A stretch of 64,000 bases of DNA from UBA1723 sp045641065. GTDB lineage: Bacteria > Bacteroidota > Bacteroidia > Bacteroidales > Paludibacteraceae. Made by a program: the position numbers and the translations under genes. Shown one piece after another: positions 54,229-61,717 of the stretch. The notes under the pieces were generated by a model, which did not search any database, had not been told where the DNA came from, and saw nothing but the letters and a program-made list of their open reading frames with translations. The stretch covers positions 22,395 through 86,394 of the forward strand of contig JAZUGF010000041.1 in the NCBI GenBank assembly GCA_045641065.1, in the 5' to 3' direction. Each line of letters begins with the position of its first letter. Position 1 is the stretch's first letter.

Positions 54229-54999
54229 ATGAAAAGTTATCAGTTTACGTACCAGACGAGCATTACCTTCGACAGTAAGGTGACTGCTCATCATTTCAAG
54301 CTACGTTGTCTGCCATTCAGATGTGGGTTCCAGAAGGTAGTTGAGGAGGATTTTTCAGTGTCTCCATGCAAAAATATTATGCGATCTGCTGATGGTTTTG
54401 GAAATGAACTGATTTTTGGCAGCACTCTTGAACCACATAAATCATTCACTTTCGCCTCACGAGGCATAGTGGAGTTGTCGCAGCATCTTGTTGTAGAGGA
54501 GCCAAATAAGATATTCCGTCTGCCTACAACATTGACAGAGGCAAACGACGAAATGGTAAAATTCGCAGATAGTGTCTGCTCATTTGAAAGCAACATTGTC
54601 AAAGATACTCTTTCGTTTGTAGAGGCTTTACACGAGAGAATGAAATATGAATCACGCTCTACAACTATAAAAACATCTGCCATCGAGGCGTTTACACAGG
54701 GCAAGGGAGTTTGCCAGGATTTCTCCAACGTCACTTTGGCTGTATTAAGAAACAAAGGAATTGCCTGCAGATATATAAACGGATTCATTCCAGGTGAGGG
54801 AGAGACTCATGCGTGGATTGAGGTCAACGACAACGGAATCTGGTATTCTATCGACCCGACTCGCAAAATCCTCATCGAGAGCGAATACCTAAAAATAGCT
54901 CAGGGTAGAGATTTCAACGACTGCACAATTGAGAGAGGTGTGTTTGTCGGAAACGCTGAGCAACATAAGAATGTTCATGTAACAATGGCTGAAATTTAA
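54229..54999 (+). CDS. Transglutaminase-like cysteine protease
   Basis: 256 residues, no signal peptide, so cytoplasmic. An N-terminal beta domain (YQFTYQTSITFDSKVTAHHFKLRCLPF) of the type found in this subfamily precedes the papain-like transglutaminase core. The catalytic triad is complete: Cys in GKGVCQDFSN, His in ETHAWIEV and Asp in SIDPTRK. It belongs to the branch that accompanies alpha-E and ATP-grasp genes and is predicted to cut or transfer peptide bonds. The next gene starts 14 bases after its stop. Confidence 0.92.
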   Translation: MKSYQFTYQTSITFDSKVTAHHFKLRCLPFRCGFQKVVEEDFSVSPCKNIMRSADGFGNELIFGSTLEPHKSFTFASRGIVELSQHLVVEEPNKIFRLPTTLTEANDEMVKFADSVCSFESNIVKDTLSFVEALHERMKYESRSTTIKTSAIEAFTQGKGVCQDFSNVTLAVLRNKGIACRYINGFIPGEGETHAWIEVNDNGIWYSIDPTRKILIESEYLKIAQGRDFNDCTIERGVFVGNAEQHKNVHVTMAEI

Positions 55000-55013
55000 A
55001 GGAAATAAATAAT

Positions 55014-55940
55014 ATGGTTAAGGAGGTTTTCTCTTCTGCATTGCCGATAGACGAACGTCTGACAATCAAGAAGAACATAATCAAAGGTGGCAACAGCAAT
55101 AAGCGTTTTTGTGTTGTCACTGGAACACACGGAGACGAGTTGGAGGGACAGTATGTTTGTTTCCTTCTTTCTCAGTTTTTGCAGGAGCATATCGATCAGC
55201 TCGACGGTGAGGTCGACATCTATCCTGCATTAAATCCACTTGGTATTGACAGTATCACACGTGGAATTCCAAACTTCGATTTGGATATGAATAGAATTTT
55301 CCCTGGAGATCCACACGGTGCAATGGCTGAAACAGCTGCCAATGCTATTTATAATGACCTTCTTGGAGCAGAGATGGTGATTGATATCCACGCGTCGAAC
55401 ATCTTTCTAAGAGAAGTGCCACAGGTGAGAATCAACGTTAATTGTGCAGATTTGCTTGTGCCATATGGTAAAGAACTTAATGTTGACTTTATCTGGATTC
55501 ATGAAGCAGCAACGGTGCTTGAAAGTACGCTTGCTCACTCGTTAAACTCAGCAGGTACACCATGCTTGGTAGTTGAGATGGGTGTAGGTATGCGAATCAC
55601 ACGACATTATGGCACTGATCTTTTGAATGGTATTCTTCAGCTTCTTAAGTCGCTTGGTTTCTATAAAGGCGACGTTACGTTGGAATCTAAGGAGCAATTT
55701 GTCAGCACACAAGGTGAGGTTGAATTCCTTAACGCTGGATGCTCTGGCGTATTTATCCCGTCGATCGACAATAACCAATGGATGAAAAAAGGCGATGAAA
55801 TCGGAAAAATCGTCAGTGCACTTGAAGGCAAAGTGTTGGAGAAGGTTGTCAGCCCGTGCGACGGACTTGTGTTTACTCTACGTGCATATCCAATCGTTTA
55901 TGAGGGATCATTGATGGCACGAATTTTCAAAAAGAAGTAA
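55014..55940 (+). CDS. Aspartoacylase/AstE-like M14 metallo-amidohydrolase (metal site intact)
   Basis: 308 residues of the succinylglutamate desuccinylase/aspartoacylase family. The zinc ligands are in place: His39 and Glu42 (GTHGDELEG) and His126 (IDIHAS). The catalytic Glu188 lies in CLVVEMGVG, and the substrate-binding DMNRIFPG is at 91-98. The last ~80 residues form the barrel-like C-terminal domain (GVFIPSIDNNQWMKKGDEIGKIV). It should hydrolyse an N-acyl amide bond on an amino acid or short peptide; the substrate is unknown. It precedes its paralogue by 3 bases. Confidence 0.92.
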   Translation: MVKEVFSSALPIDERLTIKKNIIKGGNSNKRFCVVTGTHGDELEGQYVCFLLSQFLQEHIDQLDGEVDIYPALNPLGIDSITRGIPNFDLDMNRIFPGDPHGAMAETAANAIYNDLLGAEMVIDIHASNIFLREVPQVRINVNCADLLVPYGKELNVDFIWIHEAATVLESTLAHSLNSAGTPCLVVEMGVGMRITRHYGTDLLNGILQLLKSLGFYKGDVTLESKEQFVSTQGEVEFLNAGCSGVFIPSIDNNQWMKKGDEIGKIVSALEGKVLEKVVSPCDGLVFTLRAYPIVYEGSLMARIFKKK

Positions 55941-55943
55941 GTC

Positions 55944-56873
55944 ATGGAAAAGAAGATTATATATAAGATGAGCTCTCCCTATAGAGACGATTTCCGCATC
56001 ACAGGATATGAGTTTGGCGAGGGAGAAAAGACAGTGGCTATCGTAGGAGCAATGCGTGGCGACGAGATTCAGCAGCAGTACGTCTGCGCACAGATTGTAA
56101 ACAGACTAACTAAGCTTGAGAAGGAGGGAAAGATTGACAAAGGTTGTAAGATTCTTGTCATTCCGAGTGCCAACCCATTTTCTATGAACCTTGAGAAGAG
56201 ATTCTGGTCGATGGACAACACGGATATCAACCGTATGTTCCCAGGCTACGACAAGGGAGAGACTACACAGAGAATCGCAGCAGCATTGTTTGACACACTA
56301 AAAAACTATACTTACGGAATCCAATTGGCAAGCTTCTATATGCCTGGAGAGTTTGTTCCCCACGTCAGAATGCTTGATACTGGCTATCAGGACACAGCAG
56401 ATGCCAAGTTCTTCGAGTTGCCATACATCTACGTGAGAAAGCCACGTCCGTACGACAGCACAATGCTCAACTACAACTGGCAGATATGGAATACATTCGC
56501 ATTCTCTATCTACGCTGGTCTGACAAACCAACTAAACACTGATCTTGCTGAAGAGACAATCCATGCCATCTTCAGATTCATGGATAGAAAGAAAATCATC
56601 AACGATACACACAGACATGGTTACGTTTCAGAGATCGTTAACGATGACAATCATGTTGTAGTACGCAGCAAGAAAGCAGGATTCTATACAAAGTTGGTTT
56701 CAGCTAACCGTGCTGTGGAGAAGGGAGAAGTGTTGGCAAGAATTGTCGATCCATACAACGGTGAGACATTGGAAGAGATCAAGTCGCCATGCAAAGGAAT
56801 CATCTTCTTTGCACATTATCGCCCATTAGTCTTGGAAGATACTATTGTATTTAGAATAATTGAGGTTAAATAA
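55944..56873 (+). CDS. Aspartoacylase/AstE-like paralogue lacking the metal site
   Basis: 309 residues, aligned nearly without gaps to the protein before it, keeping the fold (VAIVGAMRGDE; DINRMFPGY; the C-terminal domain VEKGEVLARIVDPYNGE...SPCKGIIFFAHYRP). The active site is gone. The first zinc His is Arg38 (AMRGDE), the second is Ala129 (QLASFY where the partner has DIHASN), and the catalytic Glu is Tyr190 (SIYAG where the partner has VVEMG). I infer a pseudoenzyme, perhaps forming a heterodimer with its neighbour or binding the substrate without cutting it. It is the last gene of the operon, followed by a terminator. Confidence 0.9.
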   Translation: MEKKIIYKMSSPYRDDFRITGYEFGEGEKTVAIVGAMRGDEIQQQYVCAQIVNRLTKLEKEGKIDKGCKILVIPSANPFSMNLEKRFWSMDNTDINRMFPGYDKGETTQRIAAALFDTLKNYTYGIQLASFYMPGEFVPHVRMLDTGYQDTADAKFFELPYIYVRKPRPYDSTMLNYNWQIWNTFAFSIYAGLTNQLNTDLAEETIHAIFRFMDRKKIINDTHRHGYVSEIVNDDNHVVVRSKKAGFYTKLVSANRAVEKGEVLARIVDPYNGETLEEIKSPCKGIIFFAHYRPLVLEDTIVFRIIEVK

Positions 56874-56951
56874 TGCCTCTAAATTTCAGTCGTGCATAAA
56901 TTAACGCACATGTAAAATAGTCAATTGATGACATTTCATTGCTATTTCTTG

Positions 56952-56987
56952 CGTCGTGGCTACCGTGTTGGCAGTCACGACGTTTTT
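56952..56987 (+). terminator. Terminator of the ATP-grasp operon
   Basis: Stem CGTCGTGGCT / AGTCACGACG (one G-T pair; 56952-56961 with 56973-56982) then TTTTT. It lies inside a false upstream extension of the FKBP reading frame. Confidence 0.8.
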
Positions 56988-56998
56988 CATTATCTTTG
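56968..56998 (+). promoter_or_regulatory. Promoter of the FKBP gene
   Basis: TTG (56968-56970) and TATCTTTG (56991-56998) are 20 bases apart, overlapping the preceding terminator. Transcription would begin just upstream of ATG 57016. Confidence 0.65.
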
Positions 56999-57015
56999 CC
57001 AAAAACAAAAGAAAT

Positions 57016-57414
57016 ATGGCAAAAGACAGTTATAAATTGGAGAATGAGGCATTCCTTACTGAGATCGCAAAGAACCCAGAGGTGAAGGCCTTGCCAAAAG
57101 GAATTTATTATAAAGTGTTGGCGACGGGAGACGGCAAGACTGCCCAAACTGCAGCAGTGGTATCAGTTTACTATCGTGGCTCACTGATTGACGGCAGAGT
57201 ATTCGATGACAATACAAAGCAAGGTTATGCAGACGCATTCAGATTGCGTGAACTAATCACTGGTTGGCAGATTGCGATTCCTAAGATGCATGAAGGCGAC
57301 AAGTGGGAGATTTATATTCCGTCGGAATTAGGTTATGGCAAAAGAGGTTGCCCACCAGATATCCCAGGCAATTCCACACTGATTTTTGAGATAGAGTTGG
57401 TGAAAGTGAATTAA
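57016..57414 (+). CDS. FKBP-type peptidyl-prolyl cis-trans isomerase
   Basis: 132 residues from ATG 57016 (MAKDSYKLENEAFL). An extension from 56956 runs through a terminator and promoter and is rejected. FKBP domain: AVVSVYYRGSLIDGRVFDD (48-65), LITGWQIAIPKMHEGDKWEIYIPSELGYGKRG (80-111) and STLIFEIELVKV at the end. Several ligand-pocket aromatics (Tyr, Phe, Trp) are conserved. No signal peptide, so it is a cytoplasmic folding helper. Confidence 0.93.
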   Translation: MAKDSYKLENEAFLTEIAKNPEVKALPKGIYYKVLATGDGKTAQTAAVVSVYYRGSLIDGRVFDDNTKQGYADAFRLRELITGWQIAIPKMHEGDKWEIYIPSELGYGKRGCPPDIPGNSTLIFEIELVKVN

Positions 57415-57415
57415 T

Positions 57416-57448
57416 TTAGCATTTATCATTTTGCATTCAGCATTTATC
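57416..57448. repeat. Short AT-rich repeat, site 2
   Basis: TTTAGCATTTATCATT followed by GCATTCAGCATTTAT directly after the FKBP stop; related to the repeats at 18363-18398 and 63828-63857. Confidence 0.6.
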
Positions 57449-57513
57449 TTCGAGTTGCACAACTCGCAAAAAAATCGTTAATTTGCATAATAAATTATCG
57501 AAATTTAGAAAAC

Positions 57514-58644
57514 ATGAAGTTTGACCTTCAATATACTGATCCGAATAGCAAAGCACGTGCTGGTGTGATCACTACAGACCACGGCACTATCGAGACTCCA
57601 ATCTTTATGCCAGTTGGTACGCTTGGCTCCGTTAAAGGTGTGCATCAGCGTGAATTACGTGATGATATCAAAGCTCAGATTATTCTTGGCAACACTTATC
57701 ATCTTTACCTTCGTCCAGGCCTTGACGTGCTTCGTAAAGCAGGTGGTTTGCATAAATTCAACGGTTGGGATCGTCCGATCCTTACTGACTCAGGCGGATT
57801 TCAGGTGTTTTCTCTATCCGGACAAAGAAAGTTGACTGAGGAGGGTTGTATCTTCCGTTCTCATATCGACGGTTCAAAACACATCTTCACTCCTGAAAAT
57901 GTAGTTGATACTCAGCGTATTATCGGTGCTGATATCATTATGGCTCTCGACGAGTGTACTCCAGGTACAGCAGATTACAATTATGCTAAGAAGAGTCTTG
58001 AGATGACGCTTCGTTGGTTGGATCGTGGACTTAAGCATTTCGATGAAACTGAACCTTTGTATGGCTACAATCAAACTTTCTTCCCAATTGTTCAGGGTTG
58101 TACATACAAGGATTTGCGTGAGAGAGCCGCTGAGACTTTGGCTGCAAAGGATCGTGAGGGTTATGCTATCGGTGGACTTGCTGTAGGTGAGCCTGCTGAG
58201 GTGATGTACGAGATGATTGAGGTGGTCAACAAGATTCTTCCTACAGATAAACCACGTTATTTGATGGGTGTTGGTACACCAACTAACTTGCTTGAGGCTA
58301 TCGAACGTGGTGTAGATATGTTTGACTGTGTTATGCCGACAAGAAATGGCCGTAACGGATGGCTGTTCACAGCTAACGGCACTATGAATATGAAAAATCA
58401 GAAGTGGAAGGATGATTTCACTCCACTTGACCCTGAAAGTGACTGCTACGTAGATCAAGTCTACACTAAGGCATACTTGCGTCATCTATTCGTAAGTGAT
58501 GAGCTTTTGGCTATGCAGATTGCTTCGATCCATAATCTTGCTTTCTATTTACGACTTGTGAAGATGGCACGTCAGCATATTATCGCAGGTGACTTCTCTA
58601 CATGGAAAGCTGAAATGGTGAAGAAGTTGAGCGTAAGATTGTAA
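57514..58644 (+). CDS. tgt: tRNA-guanine transglycosylase
   Basis: 376 residues. Swaps guanine 34 of GU(N)-anticodon tRNAs for the queuosine precursor. Visible: general acid/base Asp92 (TDSGGFQVFSLSG), nucleophile Asp271 (MFDCVMPTRNGRNG), GGLAVGEPAEVMYEM and the tRNA-binding ANGTMNMKN. The usual zinc motif CxCxxC is not there: the matching residues are S309-D-C311-Y-V-D314, with only the downstream His340 (ASIHNLAFY) kept. The LptF/G-like gene begins 14 bases later. Confidence 0.95.
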   Translation: MKFDLQYTDPNSKARAGVITTDHGTIETPIFMPVGTLGSVKGVHQRELRDDIKAQIILGNTYHLYLRPGLDVLRKAGGLHKFNGWDRPILTDSGGFQVFSLSGQRKLTEEGCIFRSHIDGSKHIFTPENVVDTQRIIGADIIMALDECTPGTADYNYAKKSLEMTLRWLDRGLKHFDETEPLYGYNQTFFPIVQGCTYKDLRERAAETLAAKDREGYAIGGLAVGEPAEVMYEMIEVVNKILPTDKPRYLMGVGTPTNLLEAIERGVDMFDCVMPTRNGRNGWLFTANGTMNMKNQKWKDDFTPLDPESDCYVDQVYTKAYLRHLFVSDELLAMQIASIHNLAFYLRLVKMARQHIIAGDFSTWKAEMVKKLSVRL

Positions 58645-58658
58645 AAAAGAAGAGGATT

Positions 58659-59762
58659 ATGAGTAATTTGCCTTTTATCTCAACGCCATTGCTTAAGAAG
58701 CTTGATCTTTATCTCATCAAGAAGGTGCTAGGAGCATACTTTCTGATGATTATCTTGCTTGTCAGTGTTGCAATTGTGTTTGACATCTCTGAGAAAATTG
58801 ATAATCTTGCGGATGCTCCAATGAAGGAGATTGTATTCGACTATTATGTCAATTTTGCATGGTATTTCTCTAATTTGCTTTCTCCGCTTATTACTTTTAT
58901 TGCCGTCATCTTCGTGACATCTCAACTTGCTAATAATTCGGAAATTATCGCAACATTCGCGTCTGGAATTAGTTTCCACAGAGTGATGGTTCCATATTGG
59001 ATTTCTGCAGCTGTTATTGCTATCATGACTTTTATATTGTCGAGTACAGTTATTCCTCCTGCTAATGAGGTGCGACTTGATTTCTTAGCTAAATATAAAA
59101 ACGCATACAAAAAGGAGACCAACGCTTCTAATGTACAGCTTGAGGTGGAAAAAGGAGTGATTCTTTATATTGGCACGTATGAAAAGAATTTGAAGCGTGC
59201 TTATAGAATGACACTCGAAAAATTCGATGGTAAAACTCTTGTTTCACGTACCACAGCACAGTTTGCCGATTATGATACTCTTGGTCATTTTGAGCTTCGT
59301 AAGTGGGTGACTCGTGACTTTGTAGGTATGCAAGAGACAATGACATCAGGTGAGAGAAAAGATACTACACTTAATGTCGACACTGAGGATTTCTTCGTCT
59401 ACCGTGAGATGCAACAACAGATGACTAACGCTCAGCTTGAACATTATATTGAGAGGCAACGTAGTCGTGGAGTGGGTAGTATTCAGGAGTTTGAAATCGA
59501 ATATGAGAAACGGCATTCACAACCGTTTGCCGCATTTATCCTGACAACAATTGGATTTGCTTTGGCAAGTAAGAAAGTGAAGGGAGGTATGGGAATGAAC
59601 CTTGGTATCGGATTAGCATTAAGTTTCTCATACATCTTGTTTGATACGATTTCAGCGACATTTGCAATCAGCGGAGGATTAAGCCCACGAGTAGCAGTGT
59701 GGATACCGAATTTCTTATTCCTATTGATTGCGATATTCCTATATAGACGAGCACCGAAATAA
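58659..59762 (+). CDS. LptF/LptG family permease
   Basis: 367 residues. Three membrane segments at the N-terminus (YFLMIILLVSVAIVFDISEKID; FAWYFSNLLSPLITFIAVIFVTSQL; MVPYWISAAVIAIMTFILSS), a ~170-residue periplasmic beta-jellyroll, and three more at the C-terminus (PFAAFILTTIGFALASKKVKGGMGMNLGIGLALSF...). This is the YjgP/YjgQ layout. It extracts lipopolysaccharide from the inner membrane with the LptB ATPase. F and G cannot be told apart from one copy. Confidence 0.92.
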   Translation: MSNLPFISTPLLKKLDLYLIKKVLGAYFLMIILLVSVAIVFDISEKIDNLADAPMKEIVFDYYVNFAWYFSNLLSPLITFIAVIFVTSQLANNSEIIATFASGISFHRVMVPYWISAAVIAIMTFILSSTVIPPANEVRLDFLAKYKNAYKKETNASNVQLEVEKGVILYIGTYEKNLKRAYRMTLEKFDGKTLVSRTTAQFADYDTLGHFELRKWVTRDFVGMQETMTSGERKDTTLNVDTEDFFVYREMQQQMTNAQLEHYIERQRSRGVGSIQEFEIEYEKRHSQPFAAFILTTIGFALASKKVKGGMGMNLGIGLALSFSYILFDTISATFAISGGLSPRVAVWIPNFLFLLIAIFLYRRAPK

Positions 59763-59802
59763 ACCTTCTGGTTTATAACTATGGTATAAAAGTATATTGT
59801 GT

Positions 59803-61341
59803 ATGAGAGAGATTACTGAGCTTGAAAGCCGACGCGAGAAAGCGTTGTTGTGTGGTGGTGAGGCTGCTATAGAGAAACGTCATGCCAAAGGATTGCTAAC
59901 AGCTCGTGAAAGAATAGATTTATTAGTCGACGCGGATTCATTCCGTGAGACAGACATGTTCGTCCATAAAGACGGTGATGATGCCCCAGGCGACGGAGTT
60001 ATTTGTGGAACAGCTAAAATTGGTGGCAAAAACGTATGTGTCTTTGCTCAGGATTTCACAGTACTTGGAGGAAGCCTTGGCCTACGTCACGCAAGAAAAA
60101 TCACTAAAATACAAGATTTAGCAGCTAAGATGCGTTGCCCTATAATCGGAATCAACGATTCTGGTGGAGCTCGAATCCAGGACGGTGTGGATTCGTTATG
60201 CGGATACGGAGAGATTTTCTACCGTAATACTCTGTTATCTGGACTTGTACCGCAGATTTCTGTGGTGATGGGACCATGTGCAGGTGGAGCCGCTTATTCT
60301 CCCGCGTTGACTGACTTCGTTTTCATGGTTGACGGAATTTCAAAGATGTTCCTTACTGGACCAACTGTTGTGGAAACGGTGATGGGTGAGACTATATCGC
60401 AAGAGGATTTGGGTGGAGCGAGAGTACATGCGGAGAAGGCAGGTACAGCACATTTCTTTGCAGAAAACGAGAAAGAGTGTCTTGCACAGGTGAGAAGGTT
60501 GCTTGAGTATCTACCGCAATCTGCAGATGATAATAATCTTGAGAAAGACGTGAGATCTCGCGTCTCTACGGACGATTCTTTATGCAATATCGAATCAATC
60601 CTTCCTTCAGATGGAAAAGAACCATATGATGTACGTGAGGTGGTGAAATGTGTGGCTGATAAGGATTCGTTCCTTGAGGTTCATGAGATGTTTGCACCAA
60701 ATATCGTATGTGGATTCATCAGAATGAATGGTTCGACAGTGGGTGTTGTAGCAAATCAACCTAATTATCTTGCCGGAGCGCTTGATGCAGACGCTGCTGA
60801 TAAAGCATCTCGATTCATACGTTTCTGTGACTCATTCAATATCCCATTGCTCACATTGATGGACGTTCCTGGTTGTCTACCTGGTGTAGATGGTGAGCAT
60901 TCAGGAGCTGTACGTCATGGAGCAAAACTATTCTATGCCTACGCTGAGGCTACAATTCCGATGATTACAGTTGTGCTTAGAAAGGCCTATGGAGGTGGAT
61001 ATGTAGCGTTAGGTAGTCGACATATCGGTGCTGATTACGTATTCTGTTTGCCAACAGCCGAGATTGCTGTTATGGGACCAGAGAGTGCAGTGTCGGTGCT
61101 ATATCATAAAGAGATTAAATCCATTGTTGAAAACGGTGGAGATTTGGAGGCGTTCAAGAAAGAGAAAGCTGAGCAGTACCGTCGCGAATATGCTAATCCA
61201 TACGAGGCAGGAGCAAAAGGCTATATCGACGATGTTGTTATGCCACAGGATGTTCGTAACCGTGTGATAGATGCATTCGCGTCGCTAAAGGGCAAGAAGG
61301 TTGAGCGTCCGAATAAGAAACATGGTTTGACACCGGCTTAA
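59803..61341 (+). CDS. Acyl-CoA carboxylase/decarboxylase carboxyltransferase subunit (MmdA-like)
   Basis: 512 residues from ATG 59803 (MREITELESRREKALLCGG); a TTG two codons earlier is possible. Carboxyltransferase fold with both oxyanion-hole regions: CPIIGINDSGGARIQDGVDSL...MGPCAGGAAYSPALTDFVFMV in the N-half and LMDVPGCLPGVDGEHSGAVRHGAKLFYAYAEATIPMITVVLRKAYGGGY in the C-half. It moves a carboxyl group between biotin and an acyl-CoA such as propionyl/methylmalonyl-CoA. A biotin carrier gene follows after 10 bases, but no biotin carboxylase or decarboxylase membrane subunit is near. Confidence 0.93.
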   Translation: MREITELESRREKALLCGGEAAIEKRHAKGLLTARERIDLLVDADSFRETDMFVHKDGDDAPGDGVICGTAKIGGKNVCVFAQDFTVLGGSLGLRHARKITKIQDLAAKMRCPIIGINDSGGARIQDGVDSLCGYGEIFYRNTLLSGLVPQISVVMGPCAGGAAYSPALTDFVFMVDGISKMFLTGPTVVETVMGETISQEDLGGARVHAEKAGTAHFFAENEKECLAQVRRLLEYLPQSADDNNLEKDVRSRVSTDDSLCNIESILPSDGKEPYDVREVVKCVADKDSFLEVHEMFAPNIVCGFIRMNGSTVGVVANQPNYLAGALDADAADKASRFIRFCDSFNIPLLTLMDVPGCLPGVDGEHSGAVRHGAKLFYAYAEATIPMITVVLRKAYGGGYVALGSRHIGADYVFCLPTAEIAVMGPESAVSVLYHKEIKSIVENGGDLEAFKKEKAEQYRREYANPYEAGAKGYIDDVVMPQDVRNRVIDAFASLKGKKVERPNKKHGLTPA

Positions 61342-61351
61342 TCGAGATCTT

Positions 61352-61669
61352 ATGAAGCAGGTTGAAATAGAAATCGACGGAATTGTTTATAAGACGTTTG
61401 TTAGGGATAATGCGTTTCGTGCGTCATGTTATAACACGACGCACGAAACGCACGAAACGGAGGTCTTCCCTCCAATTGCTGGCAAAGTGATTGATATCAT
61501 TCCCGTCGGAACAAAGATTAAGAAGGGCGACGTCGTGGCGACGATTGAGGCAATGAAGATGTACAATCGTATTTTTTCTCCCGTCGACGGAATTGTTAAA
61601 GAGGTGAATTATTCAATTGGAGACAATGCGGTGAGAGCAAAGTCTCTTATATTGATAGATCGAAGATAA
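61352..61669 (+). CDS. Biotin carboxyl carrier protein
   Basis: 105 residues. The C-terminal ~70 residues form a biotinyl/lipoyl domain with the biotin-accepting Lys69 in EAMKM (66-70) and a paired second half (SPVDGIVKEVNYSIGDNAV). The first ~30 residues (VEIEIDGIVYKTFVRD) match the short N-terminal strand region of methylmalonyl-CoA decarboxylase gamma/BCCP subunits. It carries the carboxyl group for the carboxyltransferase encoded just upstream. Confidence 0.93.
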   Translation: MKQVEIEIDGIVYKTFVRDNAFRASCYNTTHETHETEVFPPIAGKVIDIIPVGTKIKKGDVVATIEAMKMYNRIFSPVDGIVKEVNYSIGDNAVRAKSLILIDRR

Positions 61670-61681
61670 ATATAACGTAGG

Positions 61682-61712
61682 GTGCGGGTTTCAAACCCGC
61701 CCGAAATTTTTT
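61682..61712 (+). terminator. GC-rich hairpin before the M3 peptidase gene
   Basis: GCGGGTT-TCA-AACCCGC (61684-61700), then CCGAAATTTTTTA. It acts as a possible terminator of the carboxyltransferase unit and also resembles a GC-rich repeat common between bacterial genes. Confidence 0.6.
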
Positions 61713-61717
61713 ATCGC

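Noticed and set aside
56956..57015. Hydrophobic N-terminal extension of the FKBP protein
   Set aside because: It would look like a signal peptide, but the DNA is a terminator plus a consensus promoter; translation from 57016 fits the family.
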